Source of the DNA: Congregibacter brevis | GTDB lineage: Bacteria > Pseudomonadota > Gammaproteobacteria > Pseudomonadales > Halieaceae | DNA: 64,000 nucleotides | Direction of reading: 5' to 3' | Assembly (NCBI RefSeq): GCF_045689245.1 | Contig: NZ_CP136865.1 | Coordinates: forward strand, 3,658,001-3,722,000 | Shown here: piece after piece, positions 1-8,609 of the stretch | Layout of the letters: the number at the start of each line of letters is the position of its first letter | Numbering within the stretch: the first letter of the stretch is position 1 | Program-made: the position numbers and the translations under genes | Notes under the pieces: model-generated | Told to the model about the DNA's origin: nothing | Seen by the model: the letters and a program-made list of their open reading frames with translations, nothing else | Database searches by the model: none

Positions 1-369
1 ATCGCCAGGTACCGCCTGGGGCGCCACGGCCACTTGCACCGTATGGGCTCTGTCCGCGGCGGATATCCCGGTATCAATGCCTTTCGCCGCCTCAATGGAC
101 AGCGTGAAACGCGAAGTTTCACTGTTATTGCCCGCCACCATGGGCGGCAAGTCTAATTGCTCGCAGCGCTCTTGGGTTAAGGCAAGACACACAAGTCCTC
201 GCGCTTTTCGTGCCATAAACGTCACTTGCTCGGCACTGCAATGCTCTGCAGCCACCATAACGACACCCTCGTTACTTCGCTCATCACGTTCATCGAGGAT
301 CACCACCATGCGACCGTGGCGGAGGTCGTCGAGTAACTCTCCGACGCTATTGATATTCAGCTCAGTCAT
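1..369 (-). CDS. ribBA: RibBA-type protein, N-terminal RibB (DHBP synthase) domain, partial
   Basis: The C-terminal part lies beyond the window edge; 123 residues are visible. The fold matches 3,4-dihydroxy-2-butanone-4-phosphate synthase, which makes the four-carbon precursor of riboflavin from ribulose 5-phosphate. Recognisable stretches are GRMVVILD (residues 19-26), FMARKARGLVCLALT and TGISAADRA. Its ATG overlaps the ribE stop as ATGA, so it is translationally coupled to the ribD-ribE operon. The acidic active-site loop is unusual: the family consensus DDEDRENEGD reads DERDERSNEGV here (residues 26-36), one residue longer and without the usual Glu before Asn and the Asp after Gly. Whether a GTP cyclohydrolase II half follows cannot be seen. 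The family call is firm; catalytic competence is uncertain. Confidence 0.85.
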   Translation of the reverse strand, partial: MTELNINSVGELLDDLRHGRMVVILDERDERSNEGVVMVAAEHCSAEQVTFMARKARGLVCLALTQERCEQLDLPPMVAGNNSETSRFTLSIEAAKGIDTGISAADRAHTVQVAVAPQAVPGD

Positions 370-1031
370 GCGCCTTTATCCAAGTAACCATTGTCAGCCA
401 GGGTTTGATAATCAATCCCGCCATTGGGGTTCGCCGCCTCTTTGCCCTGCAGCAATCGCTCCAGGTAACGGGCTATCACATCGACCTCAAGGTTCACTCG
501 ACTGCCTGGGCAATAGTGTTCAAAAACTGTTTCAGTCATGGTCTGGGGAATGATGTTGAGATCGAAATTGGCACCGTCGACGGCGTTTACCGTGAGACTC
601 GTTCCGTCGATGCAGATGCTGCCTTTGTGCGCAATGTACTTCGCCAGATCATCCGGGGCACGAACCACAACCCGCCACGATCGCGCATCTTCCTCCATGC
701 TGACGATCTCTCCCAATCCGTCCACGTGACCACTCACGATGTGGCCGCCGAGACGGCTTTCGGGAGTCAGCGATTTCTCTAGATTCACCGAAGAACCCTG
801 AGACAAATCTCCCAAGGTAGTCAGATTCAAGGTCTCTCGTGAGACATCGGCCCAAAAACCATCTCCGGGCAACTCGGTGACTGTCAGACATACACCGTTG
901 GTTGCGATGCTATCGCCGATACCGACATCATCGAGAGCCAGCTTTCCCGTGTGAATCCGCATACGAAGATCACCACCGCTAGGCTGCTGCGCCGCGACCG
1001 TCCCCACTGCCTGAATAATTCCCGTAAACAT
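366..1031 (-). CDS. ribE: Riboflavin synthase, alpha chain
   Basis: This enzyme dismutates two 6,7-dimethyl-8-ribityllumazine molecules into riboflavin and a pyrimidinedione. It starts with the family hallmark MFTGIIQAVG. It shows the two tandem lumazine-binding half-repeats: SVNLEKSLTP with GGHIVSGHVDG in the first, and IDGTSLTVNAVDG and VNLEVDVIARYLERL in the second. The length, 221 aa, is normal. An AGGAAA ribosome-binding site precedes the ATG. It lies 27 bp after ribD and overlaps the downstream ribBA start by 4 bp, so the three rib genes form one unit. No FMN riboswitch is seen. Some annotators call this gene ribC. Confidence 0.96.
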   Translation of the reverse strand: MFTGIIQAVGTVAAQQPSGGDLRMRIHTGKLALDDVGIGDSIATNGVCLTVTELPGDGFWADVSRETLNLTTLGDLSQGSSVNLEKSLTPESRLGGHIVSGHVDGLGEIVSMEEDARSWRVVVRAPDDLAKYIAHKGSICIDGTSLTVNAVDGANFDLNIIPQTMTETVFEHYCPGSRVNLEVDVIARYLERLLQGKEAANPNGGIDYQTLADNGYLDKGA

Positions 1032-1058
1032 TCGATTTCCTAACTGCTGTACTGACTC

Positions 1059-2168
1059 TTAACTCTCGGATTGCTGTGGAGCGAAGATAAAACGATGATC
1101 GTCCCCTATTTGCCTACGATCGATCAGTCGTAGCCTCAGGGCCTCAGCCATTCGGTCGAGGGGCAAGTCCAGTAAGGGACGCGCGTGACTACCAAGAAGC
1201 ACGGGTGCCATATAGACGATCAGTTGATCGACCAGGCCACTTTGGAGCATCGCACCCGCTAAAGTGGGGCCAGATTCTAACAGAATCTCGTTACATTCCC
1301 TCGCGGAAAGTTCACCAACGATGTCTGCGGGAGCCAAGCCCCGCCCCGCCCTAGGCAGCGCCGTGTGATCAATCCCCGGTGGCAAATTGGAGTGAGCTTC
1401 CCTCGAATGAAGCAGCAGACTGGGCTGATCGCCTTGCAATACCGCGGCGTCGGCGGGTGTACGTAGATGGCTATCAGCGACAACTCGCAATGCGCGCCGC
1501 ATTGGCGGCGGCAAACGCTCGTGCCCAAAGGATTCATCTCGAACCGTCAAAGCACAATCGTCTGCCAGAACCGTACCTATCCCGGTGACGACAGCGCAGC
1601 TTTCTGCGCGCAGCTTCTGCACATCCTGTCGCGCTTGGGGCCCCGTGATCCACTGGCTCTCGCCCGAAGCCATAGCTGTGCGCCCATCTAAAGACATTGC
1701 CAGCTTCATACGAAGCCTCGGCCTGCCCCTGCGCTGCCTCGCCAGAAAACCCGCTAACTGCGACTCAACGTTAGCGGCCATAAGGCCCGCTTCCACCTCA
1801 ATACCCTCGCTCAGCAATTGCCGAATGCCGCCACCATCTACCTTGGGGTTAGGATCGCGCAGTCCAACAACCACACGCGCGACGCCAGCAGTTATCAGAG
1901 CCAGTGAACAAGGAGGAGTTCGGCCCGTATGAGCGCAAGGCTCCAGGGTGACATAGGCGGTGCTTCCGCGTGCGGCGTCACCGGCGGCCTTTAATGCCAC
2001 GACTTCGGCATGATCACCGCCCGCAGGCTGAGTGAAGCCCTCCCCGACTACGATCGAGTCTCGCACGAGCACGCAGCCGACGTGAGGGTTAGGCCGCGCC
2101 CAGTACTTCCCACGTCCGGCCAAACGCAGAGCGCGGGCCATAAACTGATGATCGATTGCAGAAAACAT
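1059..2168 (-). CDS. ribD: Bifunctional riboflavin biosynthesis deaminase/reductase RibD
   Basis: This cytosolic enzyme performs the second and third steps of riboflavin synthesis, deamination of the pyrimidine ring and NADPH-dependent reduction of the ribosyl side chain. The N-terminal cytidine-deaminase-like domain has the zinc ligands His53 in HAE and Cys78/Cys87 in PCAHTGRTPPC. The C-terminal reductase domain (about residues 150-365) carries RPRLRMKLAMSLDGRTA and a terminal LLGSHARPLL stretch. The length, 369 aa, is typical. It follows nrdR by 15 bp and precedes ribE by 27 bp, the common nrdR-ribD-ribE order of gammaproteobacteria. Confidence 0.97.
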   Translation of the reverse strand: MFSAIDHQFMARALRLAGRGKYWARPNPHVGCVLVRDSIVVGEGFTQPAGGDHAEVVALKAAGDAARGSTAYVTLEPCAHTGRTPPCSLALITAGVARVVVGLRDPNPKVDGGGIRQLLSEGIEVEAGLMAANVESQLAGFLARQRRGRPRLRMKLAMSLDGRTAMASGESQWITGPQARQDVQKLRAESCAVVTGIGTVLADDCALTVRDESFGHERLPPPMRRALRVVADSHLRTPADAAVLQGDQPSLLLHSREAHSNLPPGIDHTALPRAGRGLAPADIVGELSARECNEILLESGPTLAGAMLQSGLVDQLIVYMAPVLLGSHARPLLDLPLDRMAEALRLRLIDRRQIGDDHRFIFAPQQSES

Positions 2169-2183
2169 CGAGCAAGCGACGCC

Positions 2184-2687
2184 TTAGGCGTCGTTGTCAG
2201 CAAGGGGGCTTACAGGGGGGATCGCTCGGGATTCCGGCTCGGCCTGCAGGCGCTCGATAGCAGCCTGGAATTCGGCAATGTCTTCAAAGCTTCGATAAAC
2301 CGATGCAAAGCGTACATAGGCCACTTTATCGAGTTCCTTGAGACTATCCATCACCAACTCGCCAAACACCCGCGAGTTCACCTCGCGTTCGCCAGTAGCG
2401 CGAAGTTTTTGCTTGATATGACTAATTTCGGCCTCGATCAACTCCACGGAGACTGGTCGCTTTTCCAGGGCGCGTAGGAATCCGGCACGCAGCTTGTCTT
2501 CATTGAAGGGCTCTCGACTGCCGTTTTGCTTGATCACGCGAGGCATGACCAGTTCAGCCGCCTCGTAGGTGGTGAAACGCTCCTTACAGGACAAACACTC
2601 GCGGCGGCGGCGGACTTGAGCGCCGTCGGTCACCAAACGGGAATCGATGACCTTGGTGTCGTCAGCCGAGCAAAAGGGACAATGCAT
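2184..2687 (-). CDS. nrdR: Transcriptional repressor NrdR
   Basis: NrdR is an ATP/dATP-sensing repressor of ribonucleotide reductase genes. The zinc ribbon is complete: Cys3/Cys6 in MHCPFC and Cys31/Cys34 in CLSCKERFTTYE. It is followed by the ATP-cone (about residues 49-139), with VIKQNGSREPFNEDKLRAG and the closing VAYVRFASVYRSF. At 167 aa it is slightly longer than the usual 150 or so because of an acidic, alanine-rich tail. It sits between glyA and ribD, 53 bp downstream of the glyA stop end and probably cotranscribed with ribD. Confidence 0.97.
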   Translation of the reverse strand: MHCPFCSADDTKVIDSRLVTDGAQVRRRRECLSCKERFTTYEAAELVMPRVIKQNGSREPFNEDKLRAGFLRALEKRPVSVELIEAEISHIKQKLRATGEREVNSRVFGELVMDSLKELDKVAYVRFASVYRSFEDIAEFQAAIERLQAEPESRAIPPVSPLADNDA

Positions 2688-2740
2688 TCGCGGTTCCGCC
2701 TATGACTGAGTAATTCATGCCCGGCTCAACAGGCCAAGAC

Positions 2741-4036
2741 TCAAGCGGCAACCGCCGAACCAGCCGCCGGACGCTCTCCGTAGACCGGAAAACGCGCACA
2801 GATCGCAAGAACCTTTGTCTTCACGGCGGTGATAGTCGCATCCGCGTCACCTGTTTCAAGCGCCTCGAGCACGTCACACATCCAGTTAGTCAGCTCGCGG
2901 GTTTCCGCTTCACCAAAGCCTCTAGTGGTAATCGCTGGTGTCCCCACCCGCAGTCCGGAGGTAATGAAAGGTGAGCGGGGGTCGTTAGGAACCGCGTTTT
3001 TATTCACAGTAATATTTGCGGCGCCCAATGCTGCATCGGCATCTTTGCCTGTGTAAGGCTTGCCGATAAGGTCGACGAGCATAAGGTGGTTGTCTGTACC
3101 ACCAGACACAATGTTGATACCGCGTTCCATGAACGTCGCGGCCATGGCGCGGGCATTGGTAACAACTTGCTCCTGATAAGCCACAAACTCAGGCTGCTGA
3201 GCCTCGAGAAAACTCACAGCTTTCGCCGCGATAACGTGCATCAACGGACCGCCCTGCCCTCCGGGGAAAACCGCCGACTGGAACTTTTTCTCCAGCTCTT
3301 CGTTCGCTTTCGCCAAAATAATGCCGCCGCGGGGACCACGAAGCGTTTTATGGGTGGTTGAAGTAACCACATCGGCGAAGGGTACCGGATTGGGGTAAAC
3401 CCCCGCTGCCACCAGACCCGCGACGTGTGCCATGTCGACCAGAAGATAAGCACCCACCTCGTCGGCAATAGCGCGATAACGCGACCAGTCCACCACGCGG
3501 CTGTACGCAGAGAAACCGCCGATTATCATTGCTGGCTTGTGTTCTCGGGCCAGTGCGTCGAGCTGATCGTAATCTATCTCGCCCGTGTGGTTGTCCAAAC
3601 CGTACTGGATCGCGTTGTAGTGCTTACCCGAAAAGTTGGGCTTGGCACCGTGGGTGAGGTGTCCACCGTCAGCCAAACTCATACCCAAGATCGTATCGCC
3701 CGGCTTGACCAGCGCCTGAAACACTGCGGAATTAGCCTGAGAACCCGAATGAGGCTGCACATTCGCGTAATCCGCACCAAACAGAACCTTCGCACGCTCT
3801 ACCGCGAGCTCTTCTGCTTTGTCTACGTACTCACAGCCGCCGTAGTAGCGCTTACCGGGATACCCCTCGGCATATTTATTAGTGAGCACTGATCCCTGCG
3901 CCTGAAGCACCCGTGGACTGGCATAGTTTTCTGAGGCTATGAGCTCAATATGCTCTTCCTGACGACATTCTTCGTCGCAAATGGCGGAAAATAGGGCATC
4001 GTCGAAGCCCTCAATAGACATGGCATCGTCAAACAT
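2741..4036 (-). CDS. glyA: Serine hydroxymethyltransferase
   Basis: This PLP enzyme interconverts serine and glycine while charging tetrahydrofolate with a one-carbon unit. Family landmarks are IELIASENYASPRVL, NKYAEGYPGKRYYGG, VDMAHVAGLVAAG and the PLP-lysine motif TSTTHKTLRGPRGG. The start chosen at 4036 (MFDDAMS) has AGGAGAG about 8 nt upstream. An in-frame start 24 nt further upstream would place the ribosome-binding site inside the gene. The product is 431 aa, slightly longer than the usual 417-420 because of a C-terminal AAGSAVAA-type tail. It is divergent from ettA. Confidence 0.97.
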   Translation of the reverse strand: MFDDAMSIEGFDDALFSAICDEECRQEEHIELIASENYASPRVLQAQGSVLTNKYAEGYPGKRYYGGCEYVDKAEELAVERAKVLFGADYANVQPHSGSQANSAVFQALVKPGDTILGMSLADGGHLTHGAKPNFSGKHYNAIQYGLDNHTGEIDYDQLDALAREHKPAMIIGGFSAYSRVVDWSRYRAIADEVGAYLLVDMAHVAGLVAAGVYPNPVPFADVVTSTTHKTLRGPRGGIILAKANEELEKKFQSAVFPGGQGGPLMHVIAAKAVSFLEAQQPEFVAYQEQVVTNARAMAATFMERGINIVSGGTDNHLMLVDLIGKPYTGKDADAALGAANITVNKNAVPNDPRSPFITSGLRVGTPAITTRGFGEAETRELTNWMCDVLEALETGDADATITAVKTKVLAICARFPVYGERPAAGSAVAA

Positions 4037-4120
4037 GGCGATCTCTCCTGATGCGCGCAAAAGTGGGAAAGGAGAGATTTTAACCGAAAGCCGGCATCTG
4101 GCCTATCTCGACTGTGCATT

Positions 4121-4129
4121 TGCTAGAAT
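4121..4129 (+). promoter_or_regulatory. Candidate extended -10 promoter element for ettA
   Basis: TGC followed by TAGAAT gives an extended -10 (TGnTAnnnT) about 33 bp before the ettA ATG, in the 126-bp gap shared with divergent glyA. No good -35 hexamer is present at the expected distance, which is acceptable for an extended -10 promoter. This is a visual call only. Confidence 0.35.
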
Positions 4130-4162
4130 CCGCGCCTCAAACCAGAGGAATCAGATCTACAC

Positions 4163-5827
4163 ATGGCACAGTACGTCTACAGCATGAACCGAGTGGGCAA
4201 AGTCGTCCCACCCAAAAAAACCATCCTTGAGAACATTTCTCTGTCGTTCTTTCCCGGGGCCAAGATCGGCGTTTTGGGTTTGAATGGCTCGGGCAAGTCG
4301 ACGCTCCTCAAAATCATGGCCGGCCTGGACACGGACATCCTTGGCGAAGCGCGTCCCCAGCCTGATCTGAATATTGGCTATCTGCCTCAAGAGCCGCAGC
4401 TCGATCCCGCGAAGGACGTGCGGGGCAACGTAGAAGAGGGACTGAGCGTTGCTCTGGATGCTCTCGCTGGACTCGAGAAAGTTTACGCAGACTACGCCGA
4501 GCCCGATGCGGACTTTGACGCCCTTGCAAAAGAGCAAGCACGTTTAGAGGATGTTATTCAGGCCACGGATGCACACAACATTGACCACCGTCTGGAAGTT
4601 GCTGCGGACGCTCTGCGCCTCCCACCTTGGGATGCGGATGTCGCAACTCTATCGGGCGGTGAGCGTCGACGCGTCGCGCTTTGCCGCTTGTTGCTTTCGG
4701 GCCCGGATATGTTGCTTTTGGACGAACCCACAAACCATCTCGATGCCGAAAGTGTCGGCTGGCTAGAACGTTTTCTGGAGGACTTTCCCGGAACCGTGGT
4801 CGCGATTACTCACGATCGTTACTTTTTGGACAATGCTGCAGGATGGATCCTAGAGTTAGATAGAGGCCGCGGCATTCCCTATGAAGGGAATTATTCAGAC
4901 TGGTTGGACGCAAAGGAGCAACGACTCGCACAGGAACAACGACAGGAAGCCTCCCATCAAAAAGCGATCAAGGCTGAACTGGAGTGGGTGCGCAGCAATC
5001 CAAAAGGACGGCAGGCCAAGAGTAAAGCGCGTCTGGCACGCTTTGAGGATCTACAGTCGCAGGAGTTTCAAAGTCGCAACGAAACGAATGAAATCTACAT
5101 ACCACCGGGACCGCGTCTGGGGGATAAGGTCATCGAGGTGCAGAATCTTTGCAAGACCTACGATGACCGCCTCCTCTTCGAAGACCTGACTCTCTCTGTA
5201 CCAAAGGGCAGCATCGTTGGGATAATCGGTGCCAATGGCATGGGCAAGTCGACGTTGTTCCGACTCATCAACGGTGAAGAGCAGCCGGACTCCGGGACTA
5301 TCGAGCTGGGCGAAACCGTCAAGCTCGCTTATGTAGATCAGTCCCGAGATGACCTCGCGGGAGACAAAACCGTGTGGGAAGAGATCTCTGATGGCCTAGA
5401 TATCATGAATATCGGTGGCTACGAGGTTAACTCCCGCTCCTATGTGGGCCGCTTTAATTTTAAGGGCTCCGACCAGCAAAAGTTCGTCAAAGACTTGTCG
5501 GGTGGCGAGCGTAACCGGCTGCATCTCGCTAAGCTTCTAAAGCAGGGGGCTAACGTACTGCTCCTGGACGAGCCCACCAATGATCTTGATGTTGAGACCC
5601 TCCGAGCGCTAGAGGAAGCGATACTTGCGTTCCCCGGCTCAGTAATGGTGATTTCGCACGACCGCTGGTTTCTGGACCGAGTCGCGACACACATCCTCGC
5701 CTACGAGGACGACGGCGGTGTTGTATTCCATGAAGGCAATTACAGTGATTATGAAGAGGACCGGCGACAGCGCATCGGCGCTGCCGCAGATCAACCCCAG
5801 CGCCTTCGCTACCGGAAACTAAAATAG
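4163..5827 (+). CDS. ettA: Energy-dependent translational throttle protein EttA (ABC-F ATPase)
   Basis: EttA is a soluble ABC-F ATPase that binds the ribosomal E site and gates the first elongation cycle according to the ATP/ADP ratio. The opening MAQYVYSMNRVGKVVPPKK is characteristic. There are two nucleotide-binding domains: Walker A GLNGSGKST (39-47) with signature LSGGERRRVALCRLLL, and GANGMGKST with LSGGERNRLHLAKLL. Each is followed by an LLLDEPTN Walker B, and a charged linker between them contains SNPKGRQAKSKARL. There are no membrane segments. The 554-aa length matches E. coli EttA (about 555). It stands alone, divergent from glyA. Confidence 0.96.
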   Translation: MAQYVYSMNRVGKVVPPKKTILENISLSFFPGAKIGVLGLNGSGKSTLLKIMAGLDTDILGEARPQPDLNIGYLPQEPQLDPAKDVRGNVEEGLSVALDALAGLEKVYADYAEPDADFDALAKEQARLEDVIQATDAHNIDHRLEVAADALRLPPWDADVATLSGGERRRVALCRLLLSGPDMLLLDEPTNHLDAESVGWLERFLEDFPGTVVAITHDRYFLDNAAGWILELDRGRGIPYEGNYSDWLDAKEQRLAQEQRQEASHQKAIKAELEWVRSNPKGRQAKSKARLARFEDLQSQEFQSRNETNEIYIPPGPRLGDKVIEVQNLCKTYDDRLLFEDLTLSVPKGSIVGIIGANGMGKSTLFRLINGEEQPDSGTIELGETVKLAYVDQSRDDLAGDKTVWEEISDGLDIMNIGGYEVNSRSYVGRFNFKGSDQQKFVKDLSGGERNRLHLAKLLKQGANVLLLDEPTNDLDVETLRALEEAILAFPGSVMVISHDRWFLDRVATHILAYEDDGGVVFHEGNYSDYEEDRRQRIGAAADQPQRLRYRKLK

Positions 5828-5900
5828 GGTCTGCTAGGCTTTTGCTCTCGCGGGTGGCTGTGCTTCAATGCGCTCTGTATTCAGTAGCAGGGAGTAGAGA

Positions 5901-6272
5901 ATGAGTGAATTCCCCGGAGAGCGCCGACAGTTTTCCCGCGCAAAAATTGATCTCCCGGTAGAGATTCATCAGGGCGGCAGCGTCTGGCATCAGCGACTGA
6001 TCGACATTTCAGTAGCGGGCATTTCCACCGACCAGCCCGATGTTTGGGATGCACAATATAACGAACCCTTCACACTTATCATCGACGCAGGGCGCTACGG
6101 AGCACTGGAACTGCATGCTTACCTGCAGCATGTCGAGGCACAAAGGCTTGGCTTTGCAGTACAGCACGTCGATCGCAACAATGTTGAACCGCTGCGCTCT
6201 TTACTGTCTGAGCATGTTTCGGATCCCGTGGCCTTAGAAGCAGATATCGAAAAGCTGGATCGACAAGAATGA
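5901..6272 (+). CDS. PilZ-domain protein, MapZ-like
   Basis: This is a single-domain c-di-GMP receptor candidate of 123 aa. The two ligand motifs are intact: RRxxxR at Arg8-Arg9-x3-Arg13 and DxSxxG at Asp35-x-Ser37-x2-Gly40. Its location two genes from radA and its length and overall character resemble Pseudomonas PA4608 (MapZ), which binds the chemotaxis methyltransferase CheR. That parallel is from memory and the partner here is inference. Its stop overlaps the start of the following PPIase gene as ATGA, so the two are translationally coupled. Confidence 0.88.
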   Translation: MSEFPGERRQFSRAKIDLPVEIHQGGSVWHQRLIDISVAGISTDQPDVWDAQYNEPFTLIIDAGRYGALELHAYLQHVEAQRLGFAVQHVDRNNVEPLRSLLSEHVSDPVALEADIEKLDRQE

Positions 6273-7138
6273 CAGACCGCAGTCCCTCGTCTCCCAGCAA
6301 AGGCATTTTAAGAGACCCCCTGTTTCACTTTGCCCTTATCGGCCTGGCACTTTTTATAGGCTTTGTCCTTCTTAACGACGCTTCCACAACTACCGACGAG
6401 ATTACTGTTAGCGTGGCTCAGCAGGAGCAACTGGTCGCCGCCTACACCCGCGTCTGGCGACGCCCTCCTAGCGCTGAAGAGCTCAAAGGTTTGCTGGATG
6501 ACTGGATCCGCGAAGAGATAGCTAATCGCGAGGCACTTACCCTTGGGCTGGCAGCAAACGATCAGGTGGTGCGCCGGCGACTTCGGCAAAAGTATGAGTC
6601 TTTCATGGACCAGTTCGCCGCATCGATAGAACCGACGGAAGACGAACTCCAGAGTTGGTATGCCTCCAACGGTGAAGACTACCGGCAGGATGCCAGATAC
6701 AGTCTGCGCCAGCGGTTTTTTAGCAGCGATCGTCGTGACGACGCCCAAGCCGATGCCGCTTCAGTATTGGCTGAAATCGACGTGGATGACCCGCAGCTAG
6801 ATGGGTCGCTGGGCGACGCCCTGGCTATACCACAGCGTTTTGAAGACAGTCGGGAAACCGAACTGGGCAACCGCTTCGGACAAGCTTTTACCGATAGTTT
6901 AGAAAACCTACCGCAAGGACGCTGGTCTGGGCCTGTTCCTTCTGCCTACGGATTCCATCTGGTGTTTTTGGAGTCAGCAGAGTCGCAAACTGTGCCCGAG
7001 CTCGACGAAGTGAAGGCGGCGGTGCTTCGCGACTGGCGCGCAGAGCACATGGAGAAAGCCCGTAACTCCCTCTACGCTAGCCTACTCGAGCGCTACAGCA
7101 TTGACGTTCAAACACCCGCCGCAGTTTCAGAAAGCTAG
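6269..7138 (+). CDS. Membrane-anchored parvulin-type peptidyl-prolyl isomerase
   Basis: This 289-aa protein has one N-terminal membrane anchor (about residues 18-36, FHFALIGLALFIGFVLLND), so the bulk faces the periplasm. A helical chaperone-like segment follows, with DWIREEIANREAL and PTEDELQSWY resembling SurA/PpiD-type N-domains. A degenerate PpiC domain lies at about residues 135-250 (RYSLRQRFF, GRWSGPVPSAYGFHLVFL). It may help fold exported or outer-membrane proteins. It is translationally coupled to the upstream PilZ gene, which could link its synthesis to c-di-GMP signalling, but that is inference. It converges on radA with a 4-bp gap. Confidence 0.82.
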   Translation: MTDRSPSSPSKGILRDPLFHFALIGLALFIGFVLLNDASTTTDEITVSVAQQEQLVAAYTRVWRRPPSAEELKGLLDDWIREEIANREALTLGLAANDQVVRRRLRQKYESFMDQFAASIEPTEDELQSWYASNGEDYRQDARYSLRQRFFSSDRRDDAQADAASVLAEIDVDDPQLDGSLGDALAIPQRFEDSRETELGNRFGQAFTDSLENLPQGRWSGPVPSAYGFHLVFLESAESQTVPELDEVKAAVLRDWRAEHMEKARNSLYASLLERYSIDVQTPAAVSES

Positions 7139-7142
7139 TATT

Positions 7143-8516
7143 TTACAAGTCCAGAGCCAAGGCTTCCGCTAGAGTCGCTACGGCGTGCACCTGCATACCT
7201 GGCGGAGATGTCTTGGGTGCGTTACCCCGAGGCACAATCGCTCGAGCAAAGCCGTGTTTAGCCGCTTCGGACAGCCGCTCCTGCCCCGACGGGACGGGCC
7301 GAATCTCTCCCGCTAGACCGACTTCTCCAAACACCACCAGGTCTCGAGGTAGCGGCCGATCTCTGAAACTCGACACAATGGCCAGGAGCAACGCTAAATC
7401 AACGCTCGTCTCAAGGACACGGACGCCTCCGACAACGTTGGCAAATACATCCTGATCACCCACCTGAAGGCCACCGTGGCGATGCAGAATAGCTAAGAGC
7501 ATAGCCAGACGGTTCTGCTCCAAGCCTACGGCCAGACGACGGGGATTACCCAAGGGGCTATCGTCCACCAGCGCCTGTATCTCCACCAGCAAGGGTCTAG
7601 TGCCCTCCCAGACCACCATGACAACGCTGCCGGAAGACTGCTTCTCACCGCGCTCCAGAAAAATCGCTGAGGGATTTCGTACCTCGCGTAGCCCCTGTTC
7701 GGTCATAGCAAAAATACCCAGCTCATTCACCGCACCGAAACGATTTTTCTGGCCTCGTAAAGTTCGAAATCGCTGATCATCAGAGCTCTCGAGCAGCACC
7801 GAGCAATCAATCATGTGCTCAAGTACTTTGGGACCGGCAAGGCTCCCATCCTTGGTCACATGGCCTACCAGCAACAAAACGATGCCCCGCTGTTTCGCGG
7901 CACGGGTCAGCGTGGCTGCGCAGTCGCGCACCTGAGATACGCTCCCCGGAGCGGAGCTCAGCTCTTCGCTGTACACAACCTGAATAGAGTCAACCACCAA
8001 CAGCTTGGGCTGATGGGCGTCCAAAGCCGTCAGAATAGCTTCGACATTGGTTTCCGCCATGAGTTTTAGTTGATCTAGGGGGAGAGAGAGGCGCTGCGCA
8101 CGCATCGCGATCTGCTGAGGGCTTTCCTCTCCTGTGACATACAGCGCGGGCATTTGACTGGCCAGGCCGCAGCAAGCCTGCAGAAGTAGCGTGCTCTTCC
8201 CCGCGCCAGGATTGCCTCCCAACAGAATCGCTGAACCTGGCACAAGGCCGCCACCCAAGACGCGGTCGAACTCCGTCATCCCCGTGGGAATGCGCTGCAC
8301 TTCAGATACATCAATCTCACTGAGCACACGCGCTGGCGCGAGTTCCCCAGCAAATCCCTGACTTCGGCCCGCAGAAGACCGTCCTGTACTTTTAGCACTA
8401 CCCAAACGTATCTCGCTTAGCGTGTTCCAGGCCCCGCAATCGCTGCACTGGCCCTGCCACTTGTGATAGTCCGAACCGCAGTCGCTGCACACAAAAGCGG
8501 TTTTTGCCTTGGCCAT
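7143..8516 (-). CDS. radA: DNA repair protein RadA
   Basis: RadA is a RecA-like ATPase that promotes branch migration during recombinational repair. The order of elements is complete: a zinc finger with Cys10/Cys13 and Cys24/Cys27, Walker A GGNPGAGKST, the RadA-specific KNRFG motif within LRGQKNRFGAVNELGIF, and a C-terminal Lon-protease-like domain ending in IVPRGNAP. The length, 457 aa, is standard. It diverges from the DnaT-like gene across 93 bp. No LexA box was noticed in that gap. Confidence 0.97.
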   Translation of the reverse strand: MAKAKTAFVCSDCGSDYHKWQGQCSDCGAWNTLSEIRLGSAKSTGRSSAGRSQGFAGELAPARVLSEIDVSEVQRIPTGMTEFDRVLGGGLVPGSAILLGGNPGAGKSTLLLQACCGLASQMPALYVTGEESPQQIAMRAQRLSLPLDQLKLMAETNVEAILTALDAHQPKLLVVDSIQVVYSEELSSAPGSVSQVRDCAATLTRAAKQRGIVLLLVGHVTKDGSLAGPKVLEHMIDCSVLLESSDDQRFRTLRGQKNRFGAVNELGIFAMTEQGLREVRNPSAIFLERGEKQSSGSVVMVVWEGTRPLLVEIQALVDDSPLGNPRRLAVGLEQNRLAMLLAILHRHGGLQVGDQDVFANVVGGVRVLETSVDLALLLAIVSSFRDRPLPRDLVVFGEVGLAGEIRPVPSGQERLSEAAKHGFARAIVPRGNAPKTSPPGMQVHAVATLAEALALDL

Positions 8517-8609
8517 CTAGATTTCCATGTGAAAACTCAGCCGCGATGCTACAACTAATGACGCAAGCTGGGTATGCTGTGCGGCCGCTATATTTAAGCA
8601 GAAGTGTGC

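Noticed and set aside
2688..2740. Possible FMN riboswitch for the rib genes
   Set aside because: The gaps before nrdR, ribD and ribE are 53, 15 and 27 bp, far too short for an RFN element.
4037..4162. Possible glycine riboswitch before glyA
   Set aside because: The 126-bp divergent gap shows no tandem aptamer-like structure and must also hold the ettA promoter.
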